Origin: Christensenella sp. UBA4263
Lineage (GTDB): Bacteria > Bacillota > Clostridia > Christensenellales > Aristaeellaceae
Length of the DNA stretch: 36,068 nucleotides
Assembly (NCBI GenBank): GCA_002395225.1
Contig: DGWH01000101.1
Span: 1-36,068, forward strand
Direction: 5' to 3'
Shown here: positions 7,321 to 15,701 of the stretch, in pieces
Position numbering within the stretch: position 1 is the first letter of the stretch
Layout: every line of letters starts with the position of its first letter
Position numbers and translations under genes: made by a program
The notes under the pieces: model-generated
Seen by the model: only the letters and a program-made list of their open reading frames with translations
What the model was told of the DNA's origin: nothing
The model's database searches: none

Positions 7321-9504
7321 ATGGCATTTTTAACCTCCAGGTTGAAAGGGAAAAACAGCGGTGTCTGGATGAAAAGCGTCACGGTGTCCAGTTTGCCTGG
7401 ACGGGTGCGTTTTCGTGCCAGCGGCCTTAAACACCTGTTTCCGCAGCGTCTGGAGCTGGCCCGGGAACTGGCCGGCATTCCCGGTGTCCGCAGCGCACAG
7501 GTGACGATTCCCACAGAGGGAATCCTGATCCTCTATGCCTGCGAGCGGGTGGACCTGGATGAAATCCGGGAGGCCGTCGATATGGTGCTGGCACGCTATT
7601 CCATGGATGCCTCACGGCAGAGTCATGCGGCGGAGGAGGACGGGGGAGAACTGAGCATGACGACTGGCAGGCTGGCCCGCCGCCTGGTCTTCTCCGGTGC
7701 TGCTGCACTGCTTGGAAATACGGTCCTGAAGCCCGGAACAGTGACCGGCATAGGCCGATTTACGACACCGCAGGCCCTGGCCTCGGCGGTCCTGTCCCTG
7801 CCTCTGGCGAAAAGCGCGCTCAAAGGGCTCGCGCGGGACCTGCGGCCGAATGCGGATTTCCTGACGGTGACCTCCATTGTGGCGAGTCTCCTGCTGGGGT
7901 CCGGAAATTCAGCCCTGACGATTCTGGCCCTGTCGGACCTGGCGGAACTCATGACGAGCTATACGATTGAAAAGACACGGGATTCCATTGTGTCCATGCT
8001 TTCCGTCGAGGACAGTCATGTGTGGCATGAACAGAATGACGGACGGCTTGAACGGGTGCCGGCGGAAACGCTCAAAAAGGGCGAGCGGGTGGTCATTCAT
8101 ACGGGCGAGAAAATCGCGGTGGACGGAAAGATCCTGAGCGGCGACGCGGTGGTGGACCAGAGTGCCATTACCGGTGAATTTGTCCCTGCACAGAAGGTGC
8201 CGGGGGATGAGGTGTATGCCGGAACAGTGGTCAAGAGCGGCGTCATCCATGTTCAGGTGATGAAAGTCGGCGATGATACGGTGGTCAGCCGGATTGTCGG
8301 GATGGTGGAGGAATCCGCACTGAAACGGGCGCCGATTCAGCGCTATGCGGACCGTTTCTCCAACTACCTGGTTCCTCTGAACTTCCTGCTCTTCGCCGCC
8401 GTATACCTGGTCACGCACAATCCCGAGAAAGCACTGAAAATGCTGGTCATTGATTATTCCTGCGGGATTAAGCTGTCGACGGCCACGGCCTTCTCGGCAG
8501 CCATTCATAACGGCGTCCGGCAGGGAATGCTGATCAAGGGCGGCGCCTTTATTGAGCAGATGTCCACTGCCTCCACGGTGCTTCTGGATAAAACGGGAAC
8601 CATTACGGAGGGCAGACCGGAGATCACCTCGATTCACGTGCTGGATCCTGAATTTACGGAGGAGCAGGTCATTGGCCTGGCGATGGCGGCAGAGGAAACC
8701 AGCCGGCATCCGCTGGCCCACAGTATTCTGAACTATGGACGGCGCAGACGGATTTCCGTGCCGGTTCACGGGGAAACGGTGACGGTGGTTGCCCGGGGAA
8801 CCAGGACCACGGTTGAGGGCGTGGATGTCTTTGTAGGCAGTTATCTGTACATGCAGGAAAACCATTTGAGCGCCGCACTGCCGATTCCGGCACCGGATGG
8901 CTCCATTCCCAACTTTGTCGGATACGGGACGCGGATCATCGGCCTCCTGGGGGCCATGGACCGGCCCAGAGAGAATGTGCGCCGGGCAATCAATGCGCTC
9001 CGGTATGAAGGGGTAGGCGACATTGAACTGCTGACCGGTGATACGGAGGCACAGGCGCGGCTGGTGGCGCAGCAGGTTGGCGCGGATGGCTATCGGGCGG
9101 GGCTCCTGCCGGAGCATAAGGCCGAGGCCGTCCTGAAACTGCAGACCCGCGGGGAGACCGTGATTATGGTCGGGGACGGCATTAATGATGCGCCCGCACT
9201 GGCCTATGCCGATGTCGGCATTTCGCTGGGTTCCAAGTCGACGGATATCGCCATGGAAACCAGTGATGTGGTCATCTCGCGGGATGATCCCATGACGGTT
9301 CCGGTTTTGCGGAAGCTGGCCAGGAAGACGATGAAGATCGTTCACCAGAATTTTGCCATGGTCATCGGGATCAACACGGTAGGCCTGATTCTGGGCGCAG
9401 CCAGCAACATTTCCGTGCTGGCGAGTGCGGCCATGCACAACATGTCCACCATCCTGGTGGTGGGAAATTCGCTGAGATTACTGCTTTCAGGGGAAGACAG
9501 CTGA
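7321..9504 (+). CDS. P1B-type (heavy-metal-like) P-type ATPase with atypical TM metal motif
   Basis: This 727-residue membrane ATPase is built as follows: an N-terminal HMA2-like domain (SLPGRVRF, about 24-31, no CxxC), membrane helices, an actuator domain with TGEF (284-287), a helix with D378-Y-S-C-G382, the phosphorylation site DKTGT (D423), the P1B marker HP (H463-P464) and the hinge GDGIND (618-623). The catalytic residues are intact, so it should be active. The helix motif that sets metal choice is Tyr-Ser-Cys where classical members have Cys-Pro-Cys, so the cation cannot be read off. ATG 7321 follows AAGGGTGAG. It lies centrally in a five-gene cluster of HMA2-like proteins. The family is firm; substrate and direction are unknown. 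Confidence 0.92.
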   Translation: MAFLTSRLKGKNSGVWMKSVTVSSLPGRVRFRASGLKHLFPQRLELARELAGIPGVRSAQVTIPTEGILILYACERVDLDEIREAVDMVLARYSMDASRQSHAAEEDGGELSMTTGRLARRLVFSGAAALLGNTVLKPGTVTGIGRFTTPQALASAVLSLPLAKSALKGLARDLRPNADFLTVTSIVASLLLGSGNSALTILALSDLAELMTSYTIEKTRDSIVSMLSVEDSHVWHEQNDGRLERVPAETLKKGERVVIHTGEKIAVDGKILSGDAVVDQSAITGEFVPAQKVPGDEVYAGTVVKSGVIHVQVMKVGDDTVVSRIVGMVEESALKRAPIQRYADRFSNYLVPLNFLLFAAVYLVTHNPEKALKMLVIDYSCGIKLSTATAFSAAIHNGVRQGMLIKGGAFIEQMSTASTVLLDKTGTITEGRPEITSIHVLDPEFTEEQVIGLAMAAEETSRHPLAHSILNYGRRRRISVPVHGETVTVVARGTRTTVEGVDVFVGSYLYMQENHLSAALPIPAPDGSIPNFVGYGTRIIGLLGAMDRPRENVRRAINALRYEGVGDIELLTGDTEAQARLVAQQVGADGYRAGLLPEHKAEAVLKLQTRGETVIMVGDGINDAPALAYADVGISLGSKSTDIAMETSDVVISRDDPMTVPVLRKLARKTMKIVHQNFAMVIGINTVGLILGAASNISVLASAAMHNMSTILVVGNSLRLLLSGEDS

Positions 9505-9516
9505 GGGGGAAAAAGA

Positions 9517-10218
9517 ATGCATGATAATCTGGGCGCCGTGCATGTAACAGTGCGGCATTCCATGGCAGGGCGAATTCGTCTTTCCTTTGAGAAACCGTTC
9601 CCGAATCCGCAGGTGCTGAAAAAGGAAAAGGGCATCCTCCGGATGGAGTGGAATCCGAAGATCTGTTCCATGCTGGTGCTGTATGACACCACGGTCCTGA
9701 CGGAATTTGAACTGCTCCGACAGGTGTGCGGTCACTATGCAGTACAGGTTGAGGCGGCACTCATCCATGTACGCCATGAGGAGGAGGAAGGGTTTATCCT
9801 GTCATCTTCCGGCATCATGGCCCTGCTGGCGATCGGGACAGACGCGTTCCGGACAGCCCTGGCTCTGCCGGGGGCAGCAGTGACCCGGTGGCTGGCCGTG
9901 ATTACCACACTGGCTGCAGTGGTTGAGCACGGCTGGGAGGAGGTCAATCAGAGGGGCAGCTTCGATCCCGAGGTAATGAGCATCGTCTACCTGCTCAATT
10001 CCCTGTCAAACGGCAAGACCCTTCAGGCGAGTGCCATTGCCTGGGGACTGACGTTTGGACGGCATCTGATTCCGAAAGATCCCAGGGAAACGGCATGGAT
10101 GATCTCACGTCATGGCGACCGGGTTACACTGACGCCAATAGCCATTTCATCCGGCAGAGGGTATGCACAGAAACTGCTGCAGTCCGGACTGACAGCCATG
10201 ACACACCAGAGAGTCTGA
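9517..10218 (+). CDS. HMA2-like domain membrane protein (cluster gene 4)
   Basis: This 233-residue protein has an HMA-like N-terminus with SMAGRIRLSF (15-24) and CSMLVLYD (about 50-57). Hydrophobic helices follow (about 92-150), then a conserved-looking FDPEVMSIVYLLNSL stretch and a third hydrophobic region. Like its neighbours it has no CxxC pair. It starts 12 bases after the ATPase stop, with GAGGGGG upstream of ATG 9517, so it is the same operon. It resembles cluster gene 1 in plan, with the domain plus membrane helices in a longer form. It could be an accessory membrane subunit; the function is unknown. Confidence 0.75.
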   Translation: MHDNLGAVHVTVRHSMAGRIRLSFEKPFPNPQVLKKEKGILRMEWNPKICSMLVLYDTTVLTEFELLRQVCGHYAVQVEAALIHVRHEEEEGFILSSSGIMALLAIGTDAFRTALALPGAAVTRWLAVITTLAAVVEHGWEEVNQRGSFDPEVMSIVYLLNSLSNGKTLQASAIAWGLTFGRHLIPKDPRETAWMISRHGDRVTLTPIAISSGRGYAQKLLQSGLTAMTHQRV

Positions 10219-10276
10219 AAACGAAACAATCTGTCTGAGAAGACAGAGGATATAATTGAATGATGGAGGGAAAAAG

Positions 10277-10567
10277 ATGTTTCAGAGTATTCAGAATAAT
10301 GATTTGGTTAAGGGAATTCTCATCGGTGCAGGGGTAAGCGTTGTGGCATTCTGTGCCTATAAGAGCAATGAGGAGAAGGTGGACAACTTTCTTCGCCGCC
10401 ACGGCATTCAGGTAAAGACGCCGGGCAGAAGCTTCGAAACGATGTCGATCGAGGACCTGATGCGGACCAAGGAAGACATTGAGGATCTGATCGCCGAAAA
10501 AGAGCTGCAGGACCAGAGCGTGACCGTGAATGCGGAACCCGCTCCTGCACCGGCACCGGCAGTCTGA
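10277..10567 (+). CDS. small single-span membrane protein (cluster gene 5)
   Basis: This 96-residue protein starts at ATG 10277, six bases after GGAGGG (10265-10270). One N-terminal membrane helix (about 10-27; VKGILIGAGVSVVAFCAY) is followed by a charged, helix-forming cytosolic part. The tail is Ala/Pro-rich (PAPAPAPAV). Small proteins with an N-terminal glycine-rich helix are known in such ATPase neighbourhoods (the DUF5132-like type), but I cannot confirm membership. It is the last gene before a very strong terminator, 58 bases after gene 4. The role is unknown, perhaps membrane anchoring or assembly. Confidence 0.65.
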   Translation: MFQSIQNNDLVKGILIGAGVSVVAFCAYKSNEEKVDNFLRRHGIQVKTPGRSFETMSIEDLMRTKEDIEDLIAEKELQDQSVTVNAEPAPAPAPAV

Positions 10568-10624
10568 TTCCTTTTTAGTGCCGATGCCGGCCCTGATTCG
10601 GCGGATTGTCATGAATGATAGGAC

Positions 10625-10675
10625 AAAGCCGGCCCGGGAAAGTGTTTTGACTTTCCCGGGCCGGCTTTCGTTTTT
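10625..10675 (+). terminator. strong terminator closing the metal-ATPase cluster
   Basis: A perfect 19-bp stem (10625-10643 with 10650-10668) has loop GTTTTG and is followed by CG and TTTTT. The AAA/TTT ends could also serve the convergent PAP2 gene, though the minus-strand T-run is short. Confidence 0.95.
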
Positions 10676-10683
10676 GCCTGCGG

Positions 10684-11208
10684 TCAGGTGAGGGGTGACA
10701 GGGAATTGAAGAGGGGGAAAAGAAGGAGATTCAGGAGGATGCTGAGCGCGGCACCGGCCAGGACGTCCGAGGGATAATGCTGTCCGGCAGCAACCCGCAG
10801 GAAGCAGATAAGCGCAGTCAGCAGAATCAGGAAAAGGGCCGGGAGGAGCGGCGGACGGAGGGATAAAACGGCCATCAGGATAGCAACGGCGGAGGCGGCG
10901 TGCCGGCTGGGCATGCTCTTTCCCTTGCCCGGTATGTGCCGCCCCACCGGGGGCAGCTGAAAGCGGTCGTACGGACGCTGACGGTTGATGAGGAGGCGCA
11001 GAGCGGTGACGGCCAGAAAACAGATCGCGGGCACGAGGAAAAAAGGCCAGCTCCGCAGCTGCCGTGTCATGAGCACGGAAACGCCGGACAGGGCATAAAC
11101 GCCGGCCATGATCAGGGTGGGAAGGCGAAGGATGGCCGCTCCGCCGGGCAATTGGCTGACAAGGCGGCGGGTCTGTCCGGTGATGCGCCGGTACGTTTCT
11201 CTGGTCAC
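10684..11208 (-). CDS. PAP2 family membrane phosphatase
   Basis: This 174-residue integral membrane phosphatase has the three PAP2 motifs: RQRPYDRF (motif 1), MPSRHAAS (motif 2) and RVAAGQHYPSDVLAG (motif 3). The catalytic His and Arg residues are present. Family members dephosphorylate undecaprenyl pyrophosphate or phosphatidic acid and phosphatidylglycerol phosphate; the substrate here is not clear. The start chosen is GTG at 11206-11208 (VTRETYRR), seven bases after AAGGAA. A longer reading to 11334 would pass through a TATAAT at 11267-11272 and the neighbour's terminator. It is a single-gene unit, convergent with the metal cluster. Confidence 0.85.
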   Translation of the reverse strand: MTRETYRRITGQTRRLVSQLPGGAAILRLPTLIMAGVYALSGVSVLMTRQLRSWPFFLVPAICFLAVTALRLLINRQRPYDRFQLPPVGRHIPGKGKSMPSRHAASAVAILMAVLSLRPPLLPALFLILLTALICFLRVAAGQHYPSDVLAGAALSILLNLLLFPLFNSLSPLT

Positions 11209-11266
11209 GGAAATGTTCCTTTCTTGGCCTGTACTTATTGGAATCGGTTTTCTTTCAGATACGCCG

Positions 11267-11295
11267 ATTATAGCCAAAACCGGCGGGAAAAGCAA
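11267..11295 (-). promoter_or_regulatory. promoter for the PAP2 gene
   Basis: On the minus strand, TTGCTT (11290-11295) and TATAAT (11267-11272) are separated by 17 bp, about 58 bases before the GTG start. Confidence 0.7.
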
Positions 11296-11321
11296 ACCGC
11301 ATTTCCCGAATGCGGGAGATG

Positions 11322-11350
11322 AAAAAACGGTCATCCGTGAGGATGACCGT
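11322..11350 (-). terminator. terminator of the cytidylate-kinase-like gene
   Basis: The 10-bp stem ACGGTCATCC/GGATGACCGT (11327-11336 with 11341-11350) has a 4-nt loop. It reads into five to six T on the minus strand (11322-11327). Confidence 0.93.
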
Positions 11351-11355
11351 AAGTG

Positions 11356-11991
11356 TCAGTCGTTTTTGATGTGGTGTTCCTCAATCTGGGCCAGACTGAG
11401 GAGCATTTCAACCGTCCGGTCAATACCGAGGAGAGCGGAATTGATGGAGATGTCATAGTTTTGCGCTTTTCCCCATTTACGGTCCGTGTAACGGAAATAG
11501 TGGTTTCCGCGTTCCTTGTCCGAGGTGGAAATCAGTTTCATGGCCGTCGCTTCATCCACGTTTTTCAGCTTCATAATCCGGGCAACCCTCGTTTCGATGG
11601 GCGCATGGATGAACACGTTAATGGTGTTGGGCCGTCCGGCGAGAATGTAGTCAGAACAGCGGCCGACGATGACGGCAGGTCCTTTGGCAGCAACGTCCCG
11701 GATGACCTGCGCCTGTGAAATGAAAATGGCCTCTGAGAGCGGCAGGTAATGGGTGGAGAAAAAGCCGTTGGCATAGGCGGTGGAAGCGGCCAGGTTCTGA
11801 ATGAAACTGCTCTTGGAACGCTGTTCATTCTGCTCGATGTATTCGTGTGAAAGGCCGCTTTTTTCTGCTGCCAGGGTAATCAGTTGTTTGTCATAAAAGT
11901 CGATTCCCAGTTTGCTGGCAACAAGGGATCCGATTTCATGGCCTCCGCTGCCATATTCACGGCCGATCGTAATAATAAGAGGGGTATCCAT
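11356..11991 (-). CDS. cytidylate kinase-like family protein
   Basis: This 211-residue protein has a P-loop-like N-terminus, ITIGREYGSGGHEIG (about 7-21), in which the usual Lys of GxxGxGK is not at its normal place. This is typical of the cytidylate-kinase-like family that lacks canonical Cmk architecture. VIVGRCSDYIL (about 107-117) and the Arg-rich RVARIMKL region fit a nucleotide kinase fold. The true substrate of the family is unsettled, and this is not the housekeeping Cmk. ATG at 11991 follows AGGAG (12000-12004). The gene is preceded by a structured leader of about 205 nt and has its own terminator. Confidence 0.8.
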   Translation of the reverse strand: MDTPLIITIGREYGSGGHEIGSLVASKLGIDFYDKQLITLAAEKSGLSHEYIEQNEQRSKSSFIQNLAASTAYANGFFSTHYLPLSEAIFISQAQVIRDVAAKGPAVIVGRCSDYILAGRPNTINVFIHAPIETRVARIMKLKNVDEATAMKLISTSDKERGNHYFRYTDRKWGKAQNYDISINSALLGIDRTVEMLLSLAQIEEHHIKND

Positions 11992-12203
11992 GTTCTCTGC
12001 TCCTTTCTGGGGCTCAGGGCGGGTCTGTCGCCTGAGCCGCTACGCAATGTCCCGGATTTGACTGACTGCCGCAGCACGGCAGGGCCACTTCTTTCCAGGC
12101 ATCACAGTCAGTTCATAACCGAAACATGTCGGTGCACGGATAAAGACTGACCACTTGCATCAGGCTCACTGGTTTCATCTATTCTGACTAACCTTCTACA
12201 CGA
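11992..12203 (-). promoter_or_regulatory. structured 5' leader of the cytidylate-kinase-like gene
   Basis: No gene is supported here. On the transcribed minus strand there are three helices. GTCAGT...ACTGAC encloses ACCGA/TCGGT (about 12107-12155). CTGCCG/CGGCAG lies at about 12065-12082. GGCTCAGG/CCTGAGCC (12011-12018 with 12031-12038) sits just upstream of the ribosome binding site. It may be a regulatory leader; the class is not recognised. Confidence 0.35.
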
Positions 12204-12212
12204 ATTATAGCA
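12204..12212 (-). promoter_or_regulatory. extended -10 promoter for the cytidylate-kinase-like gene
   Basis: TATAAT (12204-12209, minus) is preceded by TGC (12210-12212), an extended -10. No good -35 box is present. It is divergent from the hydrolase promoter 100 bases away. Confidence 0.6.
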
Positions 12213-12290
12213 TATTTTGACCATTTTGCGAAATATTCAATTTTGCTTTTCTTTTCTGATGCGAAGATTTTTTGAAACACGATTCTCCTC

Positions 12291-12319
12291 TTTCTTTTTC
12301 TCCCTGAATTGGGTATAAT
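12291..12319 (+). promoter_or_regulatory. promoter for the alpha/beta hydrolase gene
   Basis: TATAAT (12314-12319) lies 17 bp after a weak TTTCTT (12291-12296). The predicted leader is about 90 nt. Confidence 0.6.
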
Positions 12320-12413
12320 CCTCAACTGTTGTCTCAGAGATGATTTACAGGAACCTGTCGGAATACAAAAGTCCGGGAGGCGTTTGTGCATTTTTCAGGG
12401 GCTGGGGGAGAAA

Positions 12414-13217
12414 ATGGCGGAAAAATGGGAAAAGGGCAGCGTGCCTTTGTCCGGCTCGGAGATGGAATATGTGGCCTTTGGGGCCGGTAACCGGACACTG
12501 GTGGTGCTTCCTGCGCTGAGCTATCGTCCGGTGCGGGGCGTGGGCGCGGTTCTGGCACGAAAATATCAGCTCATCGGACAGAAACGTAGGGTCGTTTTTC
12601 TGGATGCCCGGGAGCATCTGCCAAAACAGGTGACCGTGTCTCAGCTGGCGGAGGATGCGGCGGAGGGGATGCGGAAACTGGGCATCGCCCGGGCAGATGT
12701 GCTTGGCATCTCCCTGGGCGGGATGATTGCCCAGTATTTGGCCATTAATCATCCGGAACAGGTGGGAAAGCTGGTTCTGGCCGTCACCCTCAGCCGCTCA
12801 AATGCCGTGATTATGGAAGCCGCACAGAAATGGGCTGATGCAGCCGCGGCGGGCGATTACGAAAGCGTCGCCCGGGATATGCTGGTCAATGTCTATTCAC
12901 CGGTCTTTGCGGCCAGGTATGCAAAAGCCTTTCCGCTTACCGCACGCCTGGAACCCCTGAGAGATCCGGAGCAGTTTATCCGTCTGGCCCGGGCCTGCCT
13001 GACCTGTGACACGTTTGATGCCCTTCCCTCGCTCCGCTGCCCGACGCTGGTCATCGGCGGGCGGCAGGACCGCATCGTGACAGGGGAGGCATCCGTTGAG
13101 CTGGCCGGGCGTATCGGGGCTGAACTGTACATGTATGAAGACCTGGGACATTCGGTTTTTGACGAGGGAACCGATTTTGTCCGGCGCGTGAATGATTTTC
13201 TGAGGGAAAACGAATAA
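12414..13217 (+). CDS. alpha/beta-fold hydrolase
   Basis: This 267-residue hydrolase has a nucleophile elbow GISLGG with catalytic Ser, a probable acid in GGRQDRIV and a C-terminal catalytic His in LGHSVFDEG. LAINHPEQVGKLVLAV is typical of the family. The class includes esterases, peptidases and lactone hydrolases; the substrate cannot be stated. The ATG at 12414 (MAEKWEKGS) follows GGGGGAG (12404-12410). Longer readings start at or before the -10 box. The EamA transporter starts 20 bases after its stop, so the two are likely cotranscribed. Confidence 0.85.
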   Translation: MAEKWEKGSVPLSGSEMEYVAFGAGNRTLVVLPALSYRPVRGVGAVLARKYQLIGQKRRVVFLDAREHLPKQVTVSQLAEDAAEGMRKLGIARADVLGISLGGMIAQYLAINHPEQVGKLVLAVTLSRSNAVIMEAAQKWADAAAAGDYESVARDMLVNVYSPVFAARYAKAFPLTARLEPLRDPEQFIRLARACLTCDTFDALPSLRCPTLVIGGRQDRIVTGEASVELAGRIGAELYMYEDLGHSVFDEGTDFVRRVNDFLRENE

Positions 13218-13237
13218 ACGGAAAGTGGTTAAATCGA

Positions 13238-14176
13238 ATGGAAAAGAAAAAGCAGTCCTTTCTGCAGTCGGGACCGGGCGTATTCCTGCTGGCATCACTG
13301 TGCAACATCCTGTGGGGGAGCGCCATTCCCTTTATCAATCTCGGGTACCGCAGCTTTGCGGTCGCCAGCGGGGATACGGCAACGCAGATTCTGTTTGCCG
13401 GCCTGCGCTTTACGCTGGCGGGAATCATTACCATCATTATCCGAAGCATCATGCTGGGGCATCTGGCGGTGCCGAAAAAAGGCGGAGCGCATCGGGTACT
13501 TCTGCTTGCCCTGACGCAGACCATGCTCCAGTATTTCCTGTTTTACATCGGCGTTGCCCGCACGGAGGCGGTCAAGTCCTCAATCATTCAGGGCCTGAAT
13601 TCCTTCGTGGCGATCCTGGTGGCCTGCTTTGTCTTCCGGACAGAAAGGATGACGGTGCGGAAGATGGTGGGCGGCCTGCTGGGAATTGCCGGCATCCTGG
13701 TCGTCTCGCTGACAGGCAGCGGTCTTTCCGCAAAGTTCAGCGTGGGAGGCGAAGGAGCGCTGTTCCTGTCCATGGTGGCTGCGGCGACCAGCTCCAGCCT
13801 GATCAAGCGCTTTGGCCGGGAGGATGACCCGATGACCCTCAGCGGCTGGCAGTTCATGACGGGCGGTCTGGTCATGGCGATTGGCGGTTATCTGGCCGGC
13901 GGACGCCTGAGACCGGTCAGTCCGCTGGCGTTTCCGACGCTCCTGTATCTGGCTCTGCTCTCAGCGGTTGCCTATTCCATCTGGGCGGTGCTGCTCAGTT
14001 GCAATCCGGTCTCCCGCGTGGCCGCGTACATGGTTCTCCAGCCGATTTTCGGTGTCCTGATTACCATGATTCTGACGGGCGGAAACAGCCCGGTTTCACC
14101 TGCCCGGATCGTCATTGCCCTGGCACTGGTATCTGCCTGCATCATGCTCATTTCCTCAGACCGGGAAAAGGGATGA
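13238..14176 (+). CDS. EamA/DMT family transporter
   Basis: This 312-residue protein has about ten membrane helices in two EamA repeats (about 15-150 and 165-305). Typical signatures are LCNILWGSAIPFI near the N-terminus and YFLFYIGVARTEAVKSSIIQ before helix 4. Drug/metabolite transporters of this type export small metabolites or amino acids; the substrate is unknown. ATG 13238 has GGAAAGTGG upstream. It forms a two-gene unit with the hydrolase and ends at a bidirectional terminator. Confidence 0.9.
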   Translation: MEKKKQSFLQSGPGVFLLASLCNILWGSAIPFINLGYRSFAVASGDTATQILFAGLRFTLAGIITIIIRSIMLGHLAVPKKGGAHRVLLLALTQTMLQYFLFYIGVARTEAVKSSIIQGLNSFVAILVACFVFRTERMTVRKMVGGLLGIAGILVVSLTGSGLSAKFSVGGEGALFLSMVAAATSSSLIKRFGREDDPMTLSGWQFMTGGLVMAIGGYLAGGRLRPVSPLAFPTLLYLALLSAVAYSIWAVLLSCNPVSRVAAYMVLQPIFGVLITMILTGGNSPVSPARIVIALALVSACIMLISSDREKG

Positions 14177-14181
14177 GGCCA

Positions 14182-14218
14182 AAATCAAAAAGCCGTCCAT
14201 TGGACGGCTTTTTGATTT
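14182..14218. terminator. bidirectional terminator between convergent genes
   Basis: A 17-bp stem (14182-14198 with 14202-14218, loop ATT) has the core AGCCGTCC/GGACGGCT and AAAA/TTTT on both sides, so it can work on both strands. It overlaps the stop codon of the MATE gene. Confidence 0.93.
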
Positions 14219-15603
14219 CAGTTCGACTTTGGCGCGGTCAGGATGGCTGACTTTTTCCATTTGCCGCGGCGATACATGATGAAGGTAATCGCGGCGCCGA
14301 TGGTCCAGGAAATCAGCATGGAAATATACATCATGGCGCAGTCGCCCTGCGGCAGTTCCGGGGTTTTGGACAGTGCCACAAGGCCGTAGGCAAGCGGAAT
14401 GCGCAGGGCAATGGAGGTGATGATGGAGATCCACATGGGGGTAACGGTATCCCCGGCTCCGCGCATGATGCCGGAGAGACACTGGGTCACCTCCATGACG
14501 ATGTATCCGACGGAAAGAATCTGCATCATCCGGTAGCTGAGGTCGATCAGCTCAGCGGTCTGTGTAAAGACGCCCATCAGGGTGCGGCCAAAGAGGAGGA
14601 TCAGGACGGTGATGACGGCGGATACGCCCATGGCCGTGAGGGTTCCGTTCCGGGCACCTGTGATGACCCGGTCCATTTTGCCTGCGCCGATGTTCTGACC
14701 GGCAAACGTGGTCATGGCAGAACCAAAGGAGAAGGCCGGCAGCATGACGAAGCCGTCGATGCGCATGACGATGACGTTGGCGGCGATGAACAGTTCACCG
14801 AAGCTGTTGGTCAGGGACTGGACGACGATCATGGACATGGAAAAGATGGCTTGGGTGACACCGGAGGGGACGCCGAGGCGGATCAGGGACCGGGTATAGT
14901 GCCCCCTGGGATTCAGGTATTCCGCTTTTATGTCGAAGATCTTGGTCATGCGTGTCAGCTTGAACAGGGAGAGAATGGCGGAGATAAACTGGGCGATAAT
15001 GGTTGCCCAGGCCACACCGGCGACACCCATGCCGAACTTGGCGACGAATACATAGTCAAGGACGATGTTCACGCCGGTGGCGACGAGCAGATAATAAAAC
15101 GCGGAGGCGGAGTCGCCGAGACCCCGGAGAACACCGCTCAGAATGTTGTAATATCCGCCGCCCGCGATGCCGAGGAAGATGATGGTCAGATAGGACTGAC
15201 ACCAGCTGATGATGCTCTCGGGGGTGTTGAGGAGACGGAGCAGGGGACCTGACAGGAACGGCCCGACTATCATGATGATGAGGGAGGCAATGCCGGTCAG
15301 GGTGATGCAGCAGCCGATGGTCCTGGAAAGGTCCTCCCGCTGCATGGCGCCGAAGTACTGGGATACCATGATGCTGGCACCGACGGAGATGCCCATAAAC
15401 AGGACCAGCATCAGGTTCAGAATGGGGCCGGCACTGCCGACGGCCGCAAGTGCATTGTCGCCGACAAAACGGCCGACGATGATGCTGTCCACGGTATTGT
15501 ACAGCTGCTGCGCAATATTTCCCAGCAGCATGGGGATGGTAAATCGGACGATTTGCTTGACGGGGCTGCCGACACGCATATCGACCGTCTCAAAAAGGTT
15601 CAT
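14218..15603 (-). CDS. MATE family efflux transporter
   Basis: This 461-residue membrane protein has about twelve helices in two MatE repeats. Signatures are PMLLGNIAQQLYNTVDSIIVGRFVGDNALAAVG in the first half and NIGAGKMDRVITGARNGTL in the second. The family exchanges Na+ or H+ for drugs or metabolites. The ATG at 15603 (MNLFETVDMRVGSP) is six bases after GGAGG (15610-15614). Upstream in-frame extension crosses the gene's own promoter and is rejected. It is a single-gene unit; no nearby regulator points to a substrate. Confidence 0.93.
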   Translation of the reverse strand: MNLFETVDMRVGSPVKQIVRFTIPMLLGNIAQQLYNTVDSIIVGRFVGDNALAAVGSAGPILNLMLVLFMGISVGASIMVSQYFGAMQREDLSRTIGCCITLTGIASLIIMIVGPFLSGPLLRLLNTPESIISWCQSYLTIIFLGIAGGGYYNILSGVLRGLGDSASAFYYLLVATGVNIVLDYVFVAKFGMGVAGVAWATIIAQFISAILSLFKLTRMTKIFDIKAEYLNPRGHYTRSLIRLGVPSGVTQAIFSMSMIVVQSLTNSFGELFIAANVIVMRIDGFVMLPAFSFGSAMTTFAGQNIGAGKMDRVITGARNGTLTAMGVSAVITVLILLFGRTLMGVFTQTAELIDLSYRMMQILSVGYIVMEVTQCLSGIMRGAGDTVTPMWISIITSIALRIPLAYGLVALSKTPELPQGDCAMMYISMLISWTIGAAITFIMYRRGKWKKSAILTAPKSN

Positions 15604-15661
15604 ACAGTTCCTCCGTTTAATCTGTGTTGCGGATCTTTGCAGGGGAAACGACTTCCTGACT

Positions 15662-15690
15662 ATCATACAGGAAGCGGGCCGGGGATACAA
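15662..15690 (-). promoter_or_regulatory. promoter for the MATE gene
   Basis: On the minus strand, TTGTAT (15685-15690) and TATGAT (15662-15667) are separated by 17 bp, about 55 bases before the start codon. Confidence 0.75.
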
Positions 15691-15701
15691 GACGGGAGGC
15701 G

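Noticed and set aside
7909..9438. 509-codon minus-strand frame opposite the P-type ATPase
   Set aside because: The plus frame has all P-type ATPase motifs; the opposite frame is a shadow of its codon bias. The same holds for the 729-codon frame opposite lon and the 526-codon frame opposite the amidohydrolases.
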